From: an uncultured Dialister sp.
Lineage (GTDB): Bacteria > Bacillota > Negativicutes > Veillonellales > Dialisteraceae
Length of the DNA: 7,252 nucleotides
Direction of reading: 5' to 3'
Assembly: GCA_900543455.1 (NCBI GenBank)
Contig: UQRR01000100.1
Span: 1-7,252 of the forward strand
A program made the translations under genes and the position numbers. Of the stretch, positions 1 to 4,925 are shown in pieces. Position 1 is the first letter of the stretch, and the number at the start of each line of letters is the position of its first letter. A model generated the notes under the pieces. That model was not told where the DNA came from, did no database searches, and worked only from the letters and a program-made list of their open reading frames with translations.

Positions 1-34
1 CCAACCCACAGCAACGTTCGTACATTGTATCCAT
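1..34 (-). CDS. IS110-family transposase (N-terminal fragment, runs off left edge)
   Basis: Only the first 11 complete codons are visible. Read on the minus strand from the ATG at 34-32 they give MDTMYERCCGL, and the next codon starts with G. The YERCCGLD-type opening, leading into the first catalytic Asp of the RuvC-like DEDD domain, is characteristic of many IS110-family transposases. A strong Shine-Dalgarno site, GGAGG (complement of 41-45), lies six bases upstream of the ATG and fixes the start. IS110 enzymes pair a DEDD RuvC-like domain with a C-terminal serine-containing Tnp domain and insert DNA without classical terminal inverted repeats. None of that downstream part can be seen, so intactness is unknown. 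The call rests on a short N-terminal match plus the structured non-coding end beside it. Confidence 0.72.
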   Translation of the reverse strand, partial: MDTMYERCCGL

Positions 35-61
35 GATATACCTCCGGGTAAAAAGTACGAC

Positions 62-208
62 GGGTCTCCCATAGTAATCTTACTTTACTATGCATCCTTT
101 ACTGGGCATATGCCCTAGATAAAATGTGGTTCAATAAAGGAGACCAGAACAGTTTAGAGAGCGGGCTTAAGAGCCCAAAGGGGCACGAACTATGTCGTCG
201 TCTCCACC
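62..208 (-). ncRNA. candidate bridge RNA of the IS110 element
   Basis: IS110-group elements transcribe a bridge RNA of roughly 150-200 nt from the non-coding end ahead of the transposase; its loops pair with target and donor DNA. Visible here: an 8-bp hairpin at 70-77/85-92 with a 7-nt loop; the palindrome GGGCATATGCCC at 104-115; a 5-bp hairpin GGGCT/AGCCC at 163-167/172-176 closed by TAAG; and a 7-bp long-range pairing of 63-69 (GGTCTCC) with 139-145 (GGAGACC). A second GTCTCC at 200-205 could compete for the 139-145 arm. On the minus strand TATCAT (complement of 212-217) could be a -10 box, giving a transcript start near 206; no good -35 was found. The limits are guesses and no covariance comparison was possible. 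Confidence 0.33.
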
Positions 209-270
209 CTAATGATAGCAGAAATCCGTTTTCGTTCACAGTGGTGCCGCAAGGCGTGATGGTTTAGAGA
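152..270. repeat. direct repeat GTTTAGAGA, 110 bp apart, at the IS edge
   Basis: GTTTAGAGA occurs at 152-160 and 262-270. With the following GGGC (163-166 and 273-276) the two copies match at 13 of 15 positions. One copy lies inside the putative bridge-RNA region and the other next to chromosomal repeat DNA. This is what one would expect if one were a target guide and the other the target, but a chance or duplicated motif is equally possible. Confidence 0.45.
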
Positions 271-465
271 AGGGGCGCGCCAAAGGCGCAGGATGGATCC
301 TCGTGGCGGTTTGAAAACCAATGTGAAGCTATCCGTCACACACACATGTCATTTCGCGCGAAGCGAGAAATCTATGTCATACGCGGCGAGGGACTCACGC
401 TGCCCCCATGTGCCGCGCACTTTTCGGCTTTTCTCATCTGTCTTTCATACCGCCTGTGCCCTATC

Positions 466-500
466 CGCCCATGCGGGGCACCTTCCCCTCGAGGGGAAGG
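466..500. repeat. REP-like double palindrome, inverted relative to the 4827-4861 unit
   Basis: CCTTCCCC/GGGGAAGG around CTCGAG forms a perfect 20-bp palindrome at 481-500. Next to it is a smaller CCGC/GCGG hairpin in the GC-rich stretch 466-480. Its reverse complement resembles the unit at 4827-4861 (CCTTCC...GGAAGG, then GTGCCCCG...GGGGCGG), so it is probably the same family in opposite orientation. Confidence 0.55.
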
Positions 501-571
501 CTGGGAAACGAGAATACCCTCTTCTAAAAAGACGTTGCACTACCCTTGTGATCCCGTCCGCTCCCCATATC

Positions 572-729
572 GTCATCCCGAGCGCAGCCGAGGGATCTTT
601 ATTGCACTGCCGCCATATGCACACATGCGCCCTCACGCAAACGACACCTTGGTGCGTTCTTTTTCGCCTTTCTCTCACTCACGGCTTACTGCTCTGCAAG
701 AAGGATCCCTCCACTTCGGTCGGGATGAC
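572..729. repeat. 158-bp MITE-like unit with 26-bp imperfect terminal inverted repeats
   Basis: GTCATCCCGA...GAGGGATC at 572-597 is mirrored by GATCCCTC...CGGGATGAC at 704-729. The arms agree at both ends and differ mainly in the middle. Similarity continues inward: TTATTGCACTGC on one side, TTCTTGCAGAGC as the complement of the other. The roughly 100-bp interior has no coding signal. Motifs of the form GGATCCCTC...CGGGATGAC are common intergenic repeats in many bacteria, so this is probably a small non-autonomous element or paired repeat units. Confidence 0.55.
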
Positions 730-887
730 AAACAGAATACGAATCATCTCACATAGTTTTTCACACTGCTGCATAGAGTTGTGCCTCTTCGAGGCACTCT
801 ATCCTGCGCCTTTGGCGCGGGCCGTTTGGCCTCACCGGAAGGCGCCTTAATGGGCAGGCTAGGCGCCTCTTTGGATTAGGCCAAACT

Positions 888-912
888 CGGAAGTCCCTCT
901 GCGGGACTTCCG
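888..912. repeat. 10-bp intergenic hairpin
   Basis: CGGAAGTCCC at 888-897 and its perfect complement at 903-912 enclose the loop TCTGC. No T-run follows on either strand, so it does not look like a terminator. It lies inside a GGCC...GGCC frame and probably belongs to the local palindromic repeat families. Confidence 0.5.
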
Positions 913-1009
913 TCTCCAAGGGCCTACTCGTATCATAGGAGTGACTGATGACTAAAAAGCCACATTCGGGCATCGCCCCATATATACTCGCGGCGAAGCC
1001 GCCACCTTC

Positions 1010-1037
1010 ACTCCTCACTCCTTACTCCTCACTCCTT
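1010..1037. repeat. heptamer array, four units of ACTCCTC/ACTCCTT
   Basis: Four in-register 7-bp units: ACTCCTC, ACTCCTT, ACTCCTC, ACTCCTT. On the minus strand these read GGAGTGA/GGAGTAA, matching the G-G-R-N-T-N-A pattern of the other arrays in this window. Confidence 0.7.
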
Positions 1038-1093
1038 ATTTCTTATTCAATCGAGGTTTTCAAACATAATCAAGGGGCGCCCCGCCCACGGGC

Positions 1094-1120
1094 TAATCCC
1101 GAACCCTGAACCCTGAACCC
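1094..1120. repeat. mixed heptamer array TAATCCC-(GAACCCT)2-GAACCC
   Basis: One TAATCCC unit is followed directly by two and a partial GAACCCT units. Two heptamer families therefore occur in one array, which suggests a common origin. It ends just upstream of the secG promoter. Confidence 0.65.
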
Positions 1121-1135
1121 GCACTCTATTTCCTC

Positions 1136-1164
1136 TTGACCTGTACTACAGAGTAGTATAAAAT
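1136..1164 (+). promoter_or_regulatory. secG promoter with palindromic candidate operator in the spacer
   Basis: TTGACC (1136-1141), a 17-bp spacer and TAAAAT (1159-1164) form a good sigma70-type promoter. The start of transcription would lie near 1171, leaving a leader of about 65-70 bases before secG. The spacer contains a perfect inverted repeat, TACTAC-AGA-GTAGTA (1144-1158), which overlaps the region RNA polymerase must open. It is a plausible repressor site, but no regulator is identified. Confidence 0.6.
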
Positions 1165-1238
1165 AAGGTTTGATATTGGCTTTATATTCGATAGGAAAGG
1201 CCGATCTGCCCTTGGGTAGATTCAGAGGAGGATGCAGA

Positions 1239-1475
1239 GTGAAGTATTTTTTGATTGGTTTGACAATGGTTGTTTCCTTACTGGTGATCGTAGTCGTTGT
1301 AGCTCAGGAATCCAAGCAGGCGGGAATGGGCTCGGCCATCGGCGGCGGCGCGGAAGGCGCTGTAGGCGGCAAAACCAGAGGTAAGGATGCTGTACTCTCC
1401 AAGTTCACGGTGGTATTTGGCATTGTCTTTGCTGTGCTTTGTCTCGTGCTTGGAAGATATATGAATACTTTCTGA
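1239..1475 (+). CDS. secG: SecG, protein-export channel subunit
   Basis: A 78-residue inner-membrane protein, the usual SecG length. SecG is the small accessory subunit of SecYEG and stimulates SecA-driven export. The predicted first membrane helix spans residues ~3-22. It is followed by the family's glycine-rich cytoplasmic loop (QESKQAGMGSAIGGG at 23-37, then GKTRGKDAVL), and the second helix spans ~56-72. The start is the GTG at 1239: AGAGGAGG at 1224-1231 sits 7 bases upstream, and a longer reading from a TTG at 1170 adds 23 residues with no family resemblance and no binding site. It has its own promoter and terminator, so it is probably monocistronic even though rnr follows, an order common in Firmicutes. 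Confidence 0.93.
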   Translation: MKYFLIGLTMVVSLLVIVVVVAQESKQAGMGSAIGGGAEGAVGGKTRGKDAVLSKFTVVFGIVFAVLCLVLGRYMNTF

Positions 1476-1484
1476 TGAAAAGAA

Positions 1485-1516
1485 AAGGGGCTTGCATAGA
1501 AGCAAGCCTTTTTTTA
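1485..1516 (+). terminator. intrinsic terminator of secG
   Basis: GGCTTGC (1489-1495) pairs perfectly with GCAAGCC (1502-1508) across a 6-nt loop and is followed by seven Ts (1509-1515). An A/G-rich run precedes the stem. It begins about ten bases after the secG stop codon. Confidence 0.92.
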
Positions 1517-1808
1517 TTAAGAGGGTGACTAGTGACCAGGGTTAGCCCGAGGGACGTGCCATCCCTTGATTGCGAATGAAAGCTTTGCGTAAATTAGGAA
1601 TTAGGAATGAGGAATGAAGGTGGCGGCTTCGCCGCGAGTATATATGGGGCGATGTCCGAAGGCAGTATTCAAGTCACTAGTCACTAGTCACTCGAGGCTC
1701 CTAATCCCTAATCCCTAGCTACTCATCCCTGCTATCAAACTTTAGTATCCAGCGATCAGGGGGCAACCCTGTTTTGCCCGTTGCCAGCGAGCAGCGGTCA
1801 ATTCATAC
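1517..1808. other. repeat-filled gap between secG and rnr
   Basis: No gene. It contains TGACTAG-TGACCAG units (1526-1539), AATTAGG/AATGAGG heptamers (1592-1612), the second arm of the 45-bp inverted repeat (1616-1660), three GTCACTA/GTCACTC units (1673-1693) and CTCCTAA-TCCCTAA-TCCCTAG (1698-1718). The last 100 bases before rnr are unique sequence. They include a small hairpin GGGCAA/TTGCCC (1761-1766/1774-1779) that competes with CAGGG/CCCTG (1757-1761/1767-1771). No convincing rnr promoter was found; TTGATT (1566-1571) with TAAATT (1590-1595), 18 bp apart, is a weak candidate. Confidence 0.6.
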
Positions 1809-1820
1809 AGGAGAACAACA

Positions 1821-3851
1821 ATGGAAGAAAAGAAAACGCTTTTATCTTATAAGCCGGGGACGATCCTGCAGGGCGTATACAAGTCGTATGGCCGGTTCGG
1901 ATTTCTGATCACCGATGACGACCACGAGGATGTGTATATTTCCGACCGCGACCACTTGAATGCGGTGAATAATGATACCGTCGAAGTGAAGACGATGAAG
2001 AGTGAGACGGGCCGCCACAATACGGAAGGCCGTGTCATGAAGGTCTTGGAGCGTGCCAATGATACCTTCGTCTGCACCTATGAGATGCTGAAGGATGGCG
2101 GCGAAGCTGTGCCGATCGACGAGAAGGTGGATATGTATATCCAGATCCCCGAGGGGCAGGAAATGGATGCCACCACGGGGGCGCGTGTCATCGTAGAAGT
2201 CACTCGCTGGCCGGGGGAATGGACGGATGCGGAGGGCCGTGTGACGGAGGTCATCGGCTACAAAGGCGATAAAGGGCTTGATATCGATATCATCGTCGCA
2301 CAGCACCGTCTGCCGCATGAATTTTCCGAAAAGGTACTGGATGAGGCAGAGAATCTGCCGCGGGATATCCGGATGGAAAAAGGACTCACAGATTTCAGAG
2401 CTCTTCCGATCGTCACCATCGACGGGCCTGACTCGAAGGATCTCGACGATGCGGTCTACTGCGAGAAGAAGGCAAATGGACATTTTGAGCTGTCTGTCCA
2501 TATCGCGGATGTGTCTCGCTATGTGACGAAGGGGTCGCTCCTCGATGATGAAGCCTACCGCCGCGGCACCAGTGTATACTTGGCGGATCGCGTCATCCCG
2601 ATGCTGCCTTTCCAGCTGTCGAATGATCTTTGCAGCTTAAACCATGACGAAGACCGCTATGCGATGTCCTGCGTGATGGATGTGTCGCCGGATGGCAAGG
2701 TAAAGACCGAGCTGGTCACACCGTCCATCGTGCGTGTGGCACGCCGCTGCAATTATCCGGAGATCAATAAAGCCTTCCACGAGGGCATTATGCCGGCAGA
2801 TCTTGCACACTTCATGCCGATGCTCGAAGACCTGAAGGCCTGCGCGGATGCCCTTCGCACAGACCGCACCCGCCGCGGTGCACTCGACTTCGATTTCCCG
2901 GAATACAAGGTCATTCTCGATGAAGAGGGGACACCGCTTCGCATCGAGAAGCGCATCAGAAGTGATGCGGAAAAGATGATCGAGGATGCCATGATCGCGG
3001 CGAATGAAGCGGTAGCGCGTTTCCTCGAAAAGACAGGACATACGTCGATCTACCGTGTGCATGAGCATCCGGATGAGGAGAAGCTGAATTCCCTGAAGCG
3101 TCTCATCGCCATCATGGGACTCGATCTCTCTATCCCGAAGGATCCGGAGCCGAAGGATATCCAGAAGCTTCTGGAAACGGTGAAGGGAGAAGATATCGAA
3201 GCGGTCGTGCAGGTGATGACGCTCCGCAGCCTTCCGCAGGCCTGCTACAGCACGGAAAATGCCGGACACTTCGGGATCGCCAGTGAATGCTATACGCACT
3301 TCACTTCGCCGATCCGACGCTATCCGGATCTGATGGTACATCGCCTCATCCGACAGGCGATCTCAGAAGGCCTCTCCAAGGCAGAGCTCAAAAAGCAGAC
3401 AGAGTTCCTCCTGCGTGCGGCTGACCACTGCTCGGAGACAGAGCAGAATGCGACAGATACCGAGCGCGATGTCGATGACCTCAAGATGACTGAGTACATG
3501 GTGCCGTTCGTCGGCGAGCCATTCGATGCGCATGTGACCGGGATCACCCGCTTCGGTGTTTTTGTAGGCCTTGACAATGGCGTAGAAGGTCTTGTCCACA
3601 TTGACTCCATGGACGATGACGAGTACATGTATCAGGAAGATACGATGACCTTGAAGGGCCGCTTCTCCGGGACGACCTATTCCATGGGGATGCCCGTCCG
3701 CGTGACCCTTGTCAAGGCGGATAAGGAACGCCGCGAAGTCGACTTCATCATGGGAGAGATCCATTCGCCGCTGAATTTGGAAAAGAAGACCAGAGCATCT
3801 GCAAAATCCAGATCCCATTCGAAAAAGAAAATGAAGAAGGGAAAGAAGTGA
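1821..3851 (+). CDS. rnr: Ribonuclease R (3'-5' exoribonuclease)
   Basis: A 676-residue RNB-family exoribonuclease that degrades structured RNA and helps clear defective mRNA during trans-translation. Domain order: cold-shock-like OB folds at ~12-60 and ~80-145; an RNB catalytic domain from ~190 to 510; an S1 domain at ~565-645 (HVTGITRFGVFVGL); and a Lys/Arg/Ser-rich tail at 655-676. The RNB metal-binding motif DGPDSKDLDD gives Asp201, Asp207, Asp209 and Asp210, matching Asp272, 278, 280 and 281 of E. coli RNase R; HFTSPIRRYPDLMVHR at 493-508 is the second signature. All catalytic residues appear present. It is shorter than E. coli (813) or B. subtilis (about 780) RNase R: the N-terminal helix-turn-helix region is missing and the first OB fold starts almost at the initiator. 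Start ATG has AGGAG at 1809-1813. The stop TGA opens a heptamer array. Confidence 0.95.
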   Translation: MEEKKTLLSYKPGTILQGVYKSYGRFGFLITDDDHEDVYISDRDHLNAVNNDTVEVKTMKSETGRHNTEGRVMKVLERANDTFVCTYEMLKDGGEAVPIDEKVDMYIQIPEGQEMDATTGARVIVEVTRWPGEWTDAEGRVTEVIGYKGDKGLDIDIIVAQHRLPHEFSEKVLDEAENLPRDIRMEKGLTDFRALPIVTIDGPDSKDLDDAVYCEKKANGHFELSVHIADVSRYVTKGSLLDDEAYRRGTSVYLADRVIPMLPFQLSNDLCSLNHDEDRYAMSCVMDVSPDGKVKTELVTPSIVRVARRCNYPEINKAFHEGIMPADLAHFMPMLEDLKACADALRTDRTRRGALDFDFPEYKVILDEEGTPLRIEKRIRSDAEKMIEDAMIAANEAVARFLEKTGHTSIYRVHEHPDEEKLNSLKRLIAIMGLDLSIPKDPEPKDIQKLLETVKGEDIEAVVQVMTLRSLPQACYSTENAGHFGIASECYTHFTSPIRRYPDLMVHRLIRQAISEGLSKAELKKQTEFLLRAADHCSETEQNATDTERDVDDLKMTEYMVPFVGEPFDAHVTGITRFGVFVGLDNGVEGLVHIDSMDDDEYMYQEDTMTLKGRFSGTTYSMGMPVRVTLVKADKERREVDFIMGEIHSPLNLEKKTRASAKSRSHSKKKMKKGKK

Positions 3852-3869
3852 CTAGGGATTAGGGATTAG
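3849..3869 (+). repeat. heptamer array beginning at the rnr stop codon
   Basis: TGACTAG, GGATTAG, GGATTAG in perfect register from 3849. The first three bases are the rnr stop codon. The array runs directly into a repeat core (3878 onward) that recurs after smpB. Confidence 0.8.
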
Positions 3870-4245
3870 GATATTTCCTTTATAAGCCCGCTCTCCCTCC
3901 TTCCTTTGGAAGGCGGTGCCGCGAAGGGGCGGAGTGTGCAAGCGAACTGGATTTTTAGGAGCAAACCGACGCGAAAATCCAGTGAGACGCCATTTCGAGC
4001 AAAGCGAGATATTGGCTTCGCGAAGCGGGCTTATCACACATCGCGCGGGCCAACCCCGCCTAGCTGCGCTCGGCTGTCCCTTCCAGCGGAAGGGGCTCGC
4101 CGGAAGAGCATCTGGCAAATCATGTACCAGCATTGCTTTATACAAAACTCACGGCGCTTCCAAATTTGATGCGCCGTACCTTCACTCCTAACTCCTAACT
4201 CCTCACTTGAAACTACGAATTACATGGAAATTGACCAACATCCGT
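3852..4245. other. repeat block between rnr and smpB
   Basis: About 390 bases with no credible gene. The core at 3878-4041 starts CTTTATAAGCCCGCT and ends AAGCGGGCTTATCACACAT. Its ends are complementary over 11 bp (3882-3892 with 4024-4034). Inside are a CCTTCC/GGAAGG hairpin (3899-3913), a CATTTCGAGC...AAGCGAGAT motif also seen near 350, and the 12-bp palindrome GCTTCGCGAAGC (4015-4026). A further hairpin CCCTTCC/GGAAGGG lies at 4078-4094. An ACTCCTA array (4184-4207) closes the block about 50 bases before smpB. No intrinsic terminator or good promoter was seen, so rnr and smpB may be co-transcribed. Confidence 0.6.
4184..4207. repeat. heptamer array (ACTCCTA)2-ACTCCTC-ACT
   Basis: Three complete units plus a partial one. 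On the minus strand they read GGAGTTA/GGAGTGA. Orientation is opposite to the array at 3849-3869, which starts the same gap. Confidence 0.7.
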
Positions 4246-4258
4246 AAAGGAGAGATAC

Positions 4259-4729
4259 ATGGCCGAGAAGAAAACGGCGCCGCCGATCGCGCTCAATCGG
4301 CAGGCACATCATAACTATTTCATCCACGAGACGTATGAGTGCGGCATCGCACTCACCGGGACGGAGGTGAAGTCCATCCGCGCGGGCAAGGCAAACCTGC
4401 GTGACAGCTTCGCCCGTATCCAGAAGGGCGAGGTCTACCTGTGGAATGCACATATCAGCCCCTATGAGCAGGGAAATATTTTCAACCACGACCCGCTTCG
4501 CACCAGAAAGCTGCTTCTGCACAAGAAGGAGATACGAAAGATCGAGATGCAGCTCAAAACAAAGGGCTACACCTTAGTCCCGCTCAAAATGTACTTCAAG
4601 CACGGCAAGGTCAAAGTGGAGATCGGTGTCGCAACGGGCAAAAAACTCTACGATAAGAGAGAGGATATGGCGGCGAAGGCTGCTAAGCGCGATCTTGACA
4701 GGCGCATCAAAGAACAAAGGTATGATTGA
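4259..4729 (+). CDS. smpB: SsrA (tmRNA)-binding protein SmpB
   Basis: A 156-residue protein of standard SmpB length that binds tmRNA and delivers it to stalled ribosomes for trans-translation. The body is the family's OB-fold-like barrel. Visible signatures: NRQAHHNYFI (13-22), TGTEVKSIRAGKANLRDS (33-50), HISPYEQGN (65-73), NHDPLRTRKLLLH (76-88) and GYTLVPLK (103-110). The C-terminal tail GKKLYDKRED (127-136) and the basic helix after it mimic an anticodon arm in the ribosomal A site. Start ATG has AAAGGAG at 4246-4252, six bases upstream. It follows rnr, a pairing common in Firmicutes and consistent with the joint role of RNase R and SmpB. The tmRNA gene often found nearby is not in this window. 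Its TGA stop is the first unit of an 11-copy heptamer array. Confidence 0.96.
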   Translation: MAEKKTAPPIALNRQAHHNYFIHETYECGIALTGTEVKSIRAGKANLRDSFARIQKGEVYLWNAHISPYEQGNIFNHDPLRTRKLLLHKKEIRKIEMQLKTKGYTLVPLKMYFKHGKVKVEIGVATGKKLYDKREDMAAKAAKRDLDRRIKEQRYD

Positions 4730-4803
4730 CTAGTGACTAGGGATTAGGGACTAGTGACTAGGGATTAGGGATTAGGGATTAGGGATTAGGGATTAGGGAT
4801 TAG
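4727..4803 (+). repeat. 11-unit heptamer array (TGACTAG/GGATTAG) starting at the smpB stop
   Basis: Eleven consecutive 7-mers without a break: TGACTAG twice, GGATTAG, GGACTAG, TGACTAG, then GGATTAG six times. The first TGA is the smpB stop codon. TGACTAG doublets put stop codons in all three plus-strand frames. The final run contains six GGG tracts spaced by ATTA (4761-4798), a G-quadruplex-compatible pattern. It resembles the short tandemly repeated heptamers known from filamentous cyanobacteria. Confidence 0.92.
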
Positions 4804-4810
4804 GATATTC

Positions 4811-4895
4811 CTTTATAAGCTCGCTCCCTCCTTCCCATGGAAGGAGGTGCCCCGAAGGGGCGGAGGTTGGCTAATGAAGCGGGTTTGTCACACAT
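4811..4895. repeat. shortened copy of the rnr-smpB repeat core, with double hairpin
   Basis: It shares its start (CTTTATAAGCTCGCT), hairpin zone and end (AAGCGGGTTTGTCACACAT) with 3878-4041 but lacks about 80 bases of its interior. A 9-bp hairpin CCTCCTTCC/GGAAGGAGG (4827-4835/4839-4847, loop CAT) is followed directly by GCCCC/GGGGC (4849-4853/4857-4861, loop GAA). The arrangement is REP/BIME-like. Confidence 0.7.
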
Positions 4896-4925
4896 TCATG
4901 GAATTACCCCCGTTGAACCCGTGTC

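Larger units (their letters stand above)
1..265 (-). mobile_element. IS110-family insertion sequence, 5' (left) end; outer boundary approximate
   Basis: The transposase start at 34 is preceded on its strand by about 170-230 bases with no gene and several paired segments. A long non-coding left end is what the IS110 group, as opposed to the IS1111 group, has upstream of the transposase. The outer boundary cannot be read directly because IS110 elements lack conventional inverted repeats and target duplications. Candidate edges are near 210-220, just outside a possible -10 box, or near 262-270, where the 9-mer GTTTAGAGA recurs next to chromosomal repeat DNA. The sequence beyond 275 belongs to the chromosome's own repeat families, which are plausible IS110 targets. 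Confidence 0.5.
276..819. repeat. 19-bp perfect inverted repeat pair (276-294 / 801-819)
   Basis: CGCGCCAAAGGCGCAGGAT at 276-294 is the exact reverse complement of 801-819. The arms lie 506 bp apart and enclose the GTCATCCCGA repeat pair and the 20-bp palindrome. Each arm also contains a small internal GCGCC-type hairpin, so they may be two independent copies of a palindromic intergenic repeat rather than the ends of one element. Confidence 0.7.
266..1125. other. gene-free repeat mosaic between the IS element and secG
   Basis: About 860 bases without a credible gene. Open frames here have no ribosome binding site and no recognisable protein, and they consist of palindromes read through. From left to right it holds: one arm of a 19-bp inverted repeat (276-294); a CATTTCG...AAGCGAGAAATCT intergenic motif (347-371); a double-palindrome unit (466-500); an inverted pair of GTCATCCCGA...GAGGGATC units (572-597, 704-729); a 7-bp hairpin GTGCCTC/GAGGCAC (781-797); the second 19-bp arm (801-819); a 10-bp hairpin (888-912); one arm of a 45-bp inverted repeat (965-1009); and heptamer arrays (1010-1037 and 1094-1120). 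It looks like layered insertions of small non-coding repeats rather than a decayed gene. Confidence 0.7.
965..1660. repeat. 45-bp inverted repeat pair flanking secG (965-1009 / 1616-1660)
   Basis: The 45 bases at 1616-1660, starting GAAGGTGGCGGCTTCGCC, are the reverse complement of 965-1009 with one difference (T at 1655 against the complement of G at 970). The core contains GGCGGCTTCGCCGCG, itself a hairpin, followed by AGTATATATGGGGCGATG. On the secG-proximal side of both arms lie heptamer arrays (ACTCCTC/ACTCCTT at 1010-1037; AATTAGG/AATGAGG at 1592-1612). The two copies bracket the secG promoter, gene and terminator. Confidence 0.8.

Noticed and set aside
293..850. A 185-codon open frame on the plus strand, with overlapping frames at 346-756 and 445-678
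   Set aside because: They read through palindromes and repeat units, lack ribosome binding sites and show no protein family pattern; Cys/His/Arg/Ser-rich composition is typical of spurious frames.
1757..1779. Riboswitch or attenuator in the rnr leader
   Set aside because: Two small competing hairpins exist, but no T-run follows and no known aptamer pattern was recognised.
3852..4191. Short frames on both strands in the rnr-smpB gap
   Set aside because: They are composed of the intergenic repeat core and heptamers; similar sequence after smpB does not preserve the frames.
4727..4803. CRISPR array or telomere
   Set aside because: Units are 7 bp with no spacers, and the array is internal between two genes; it is a short tandem repeat.
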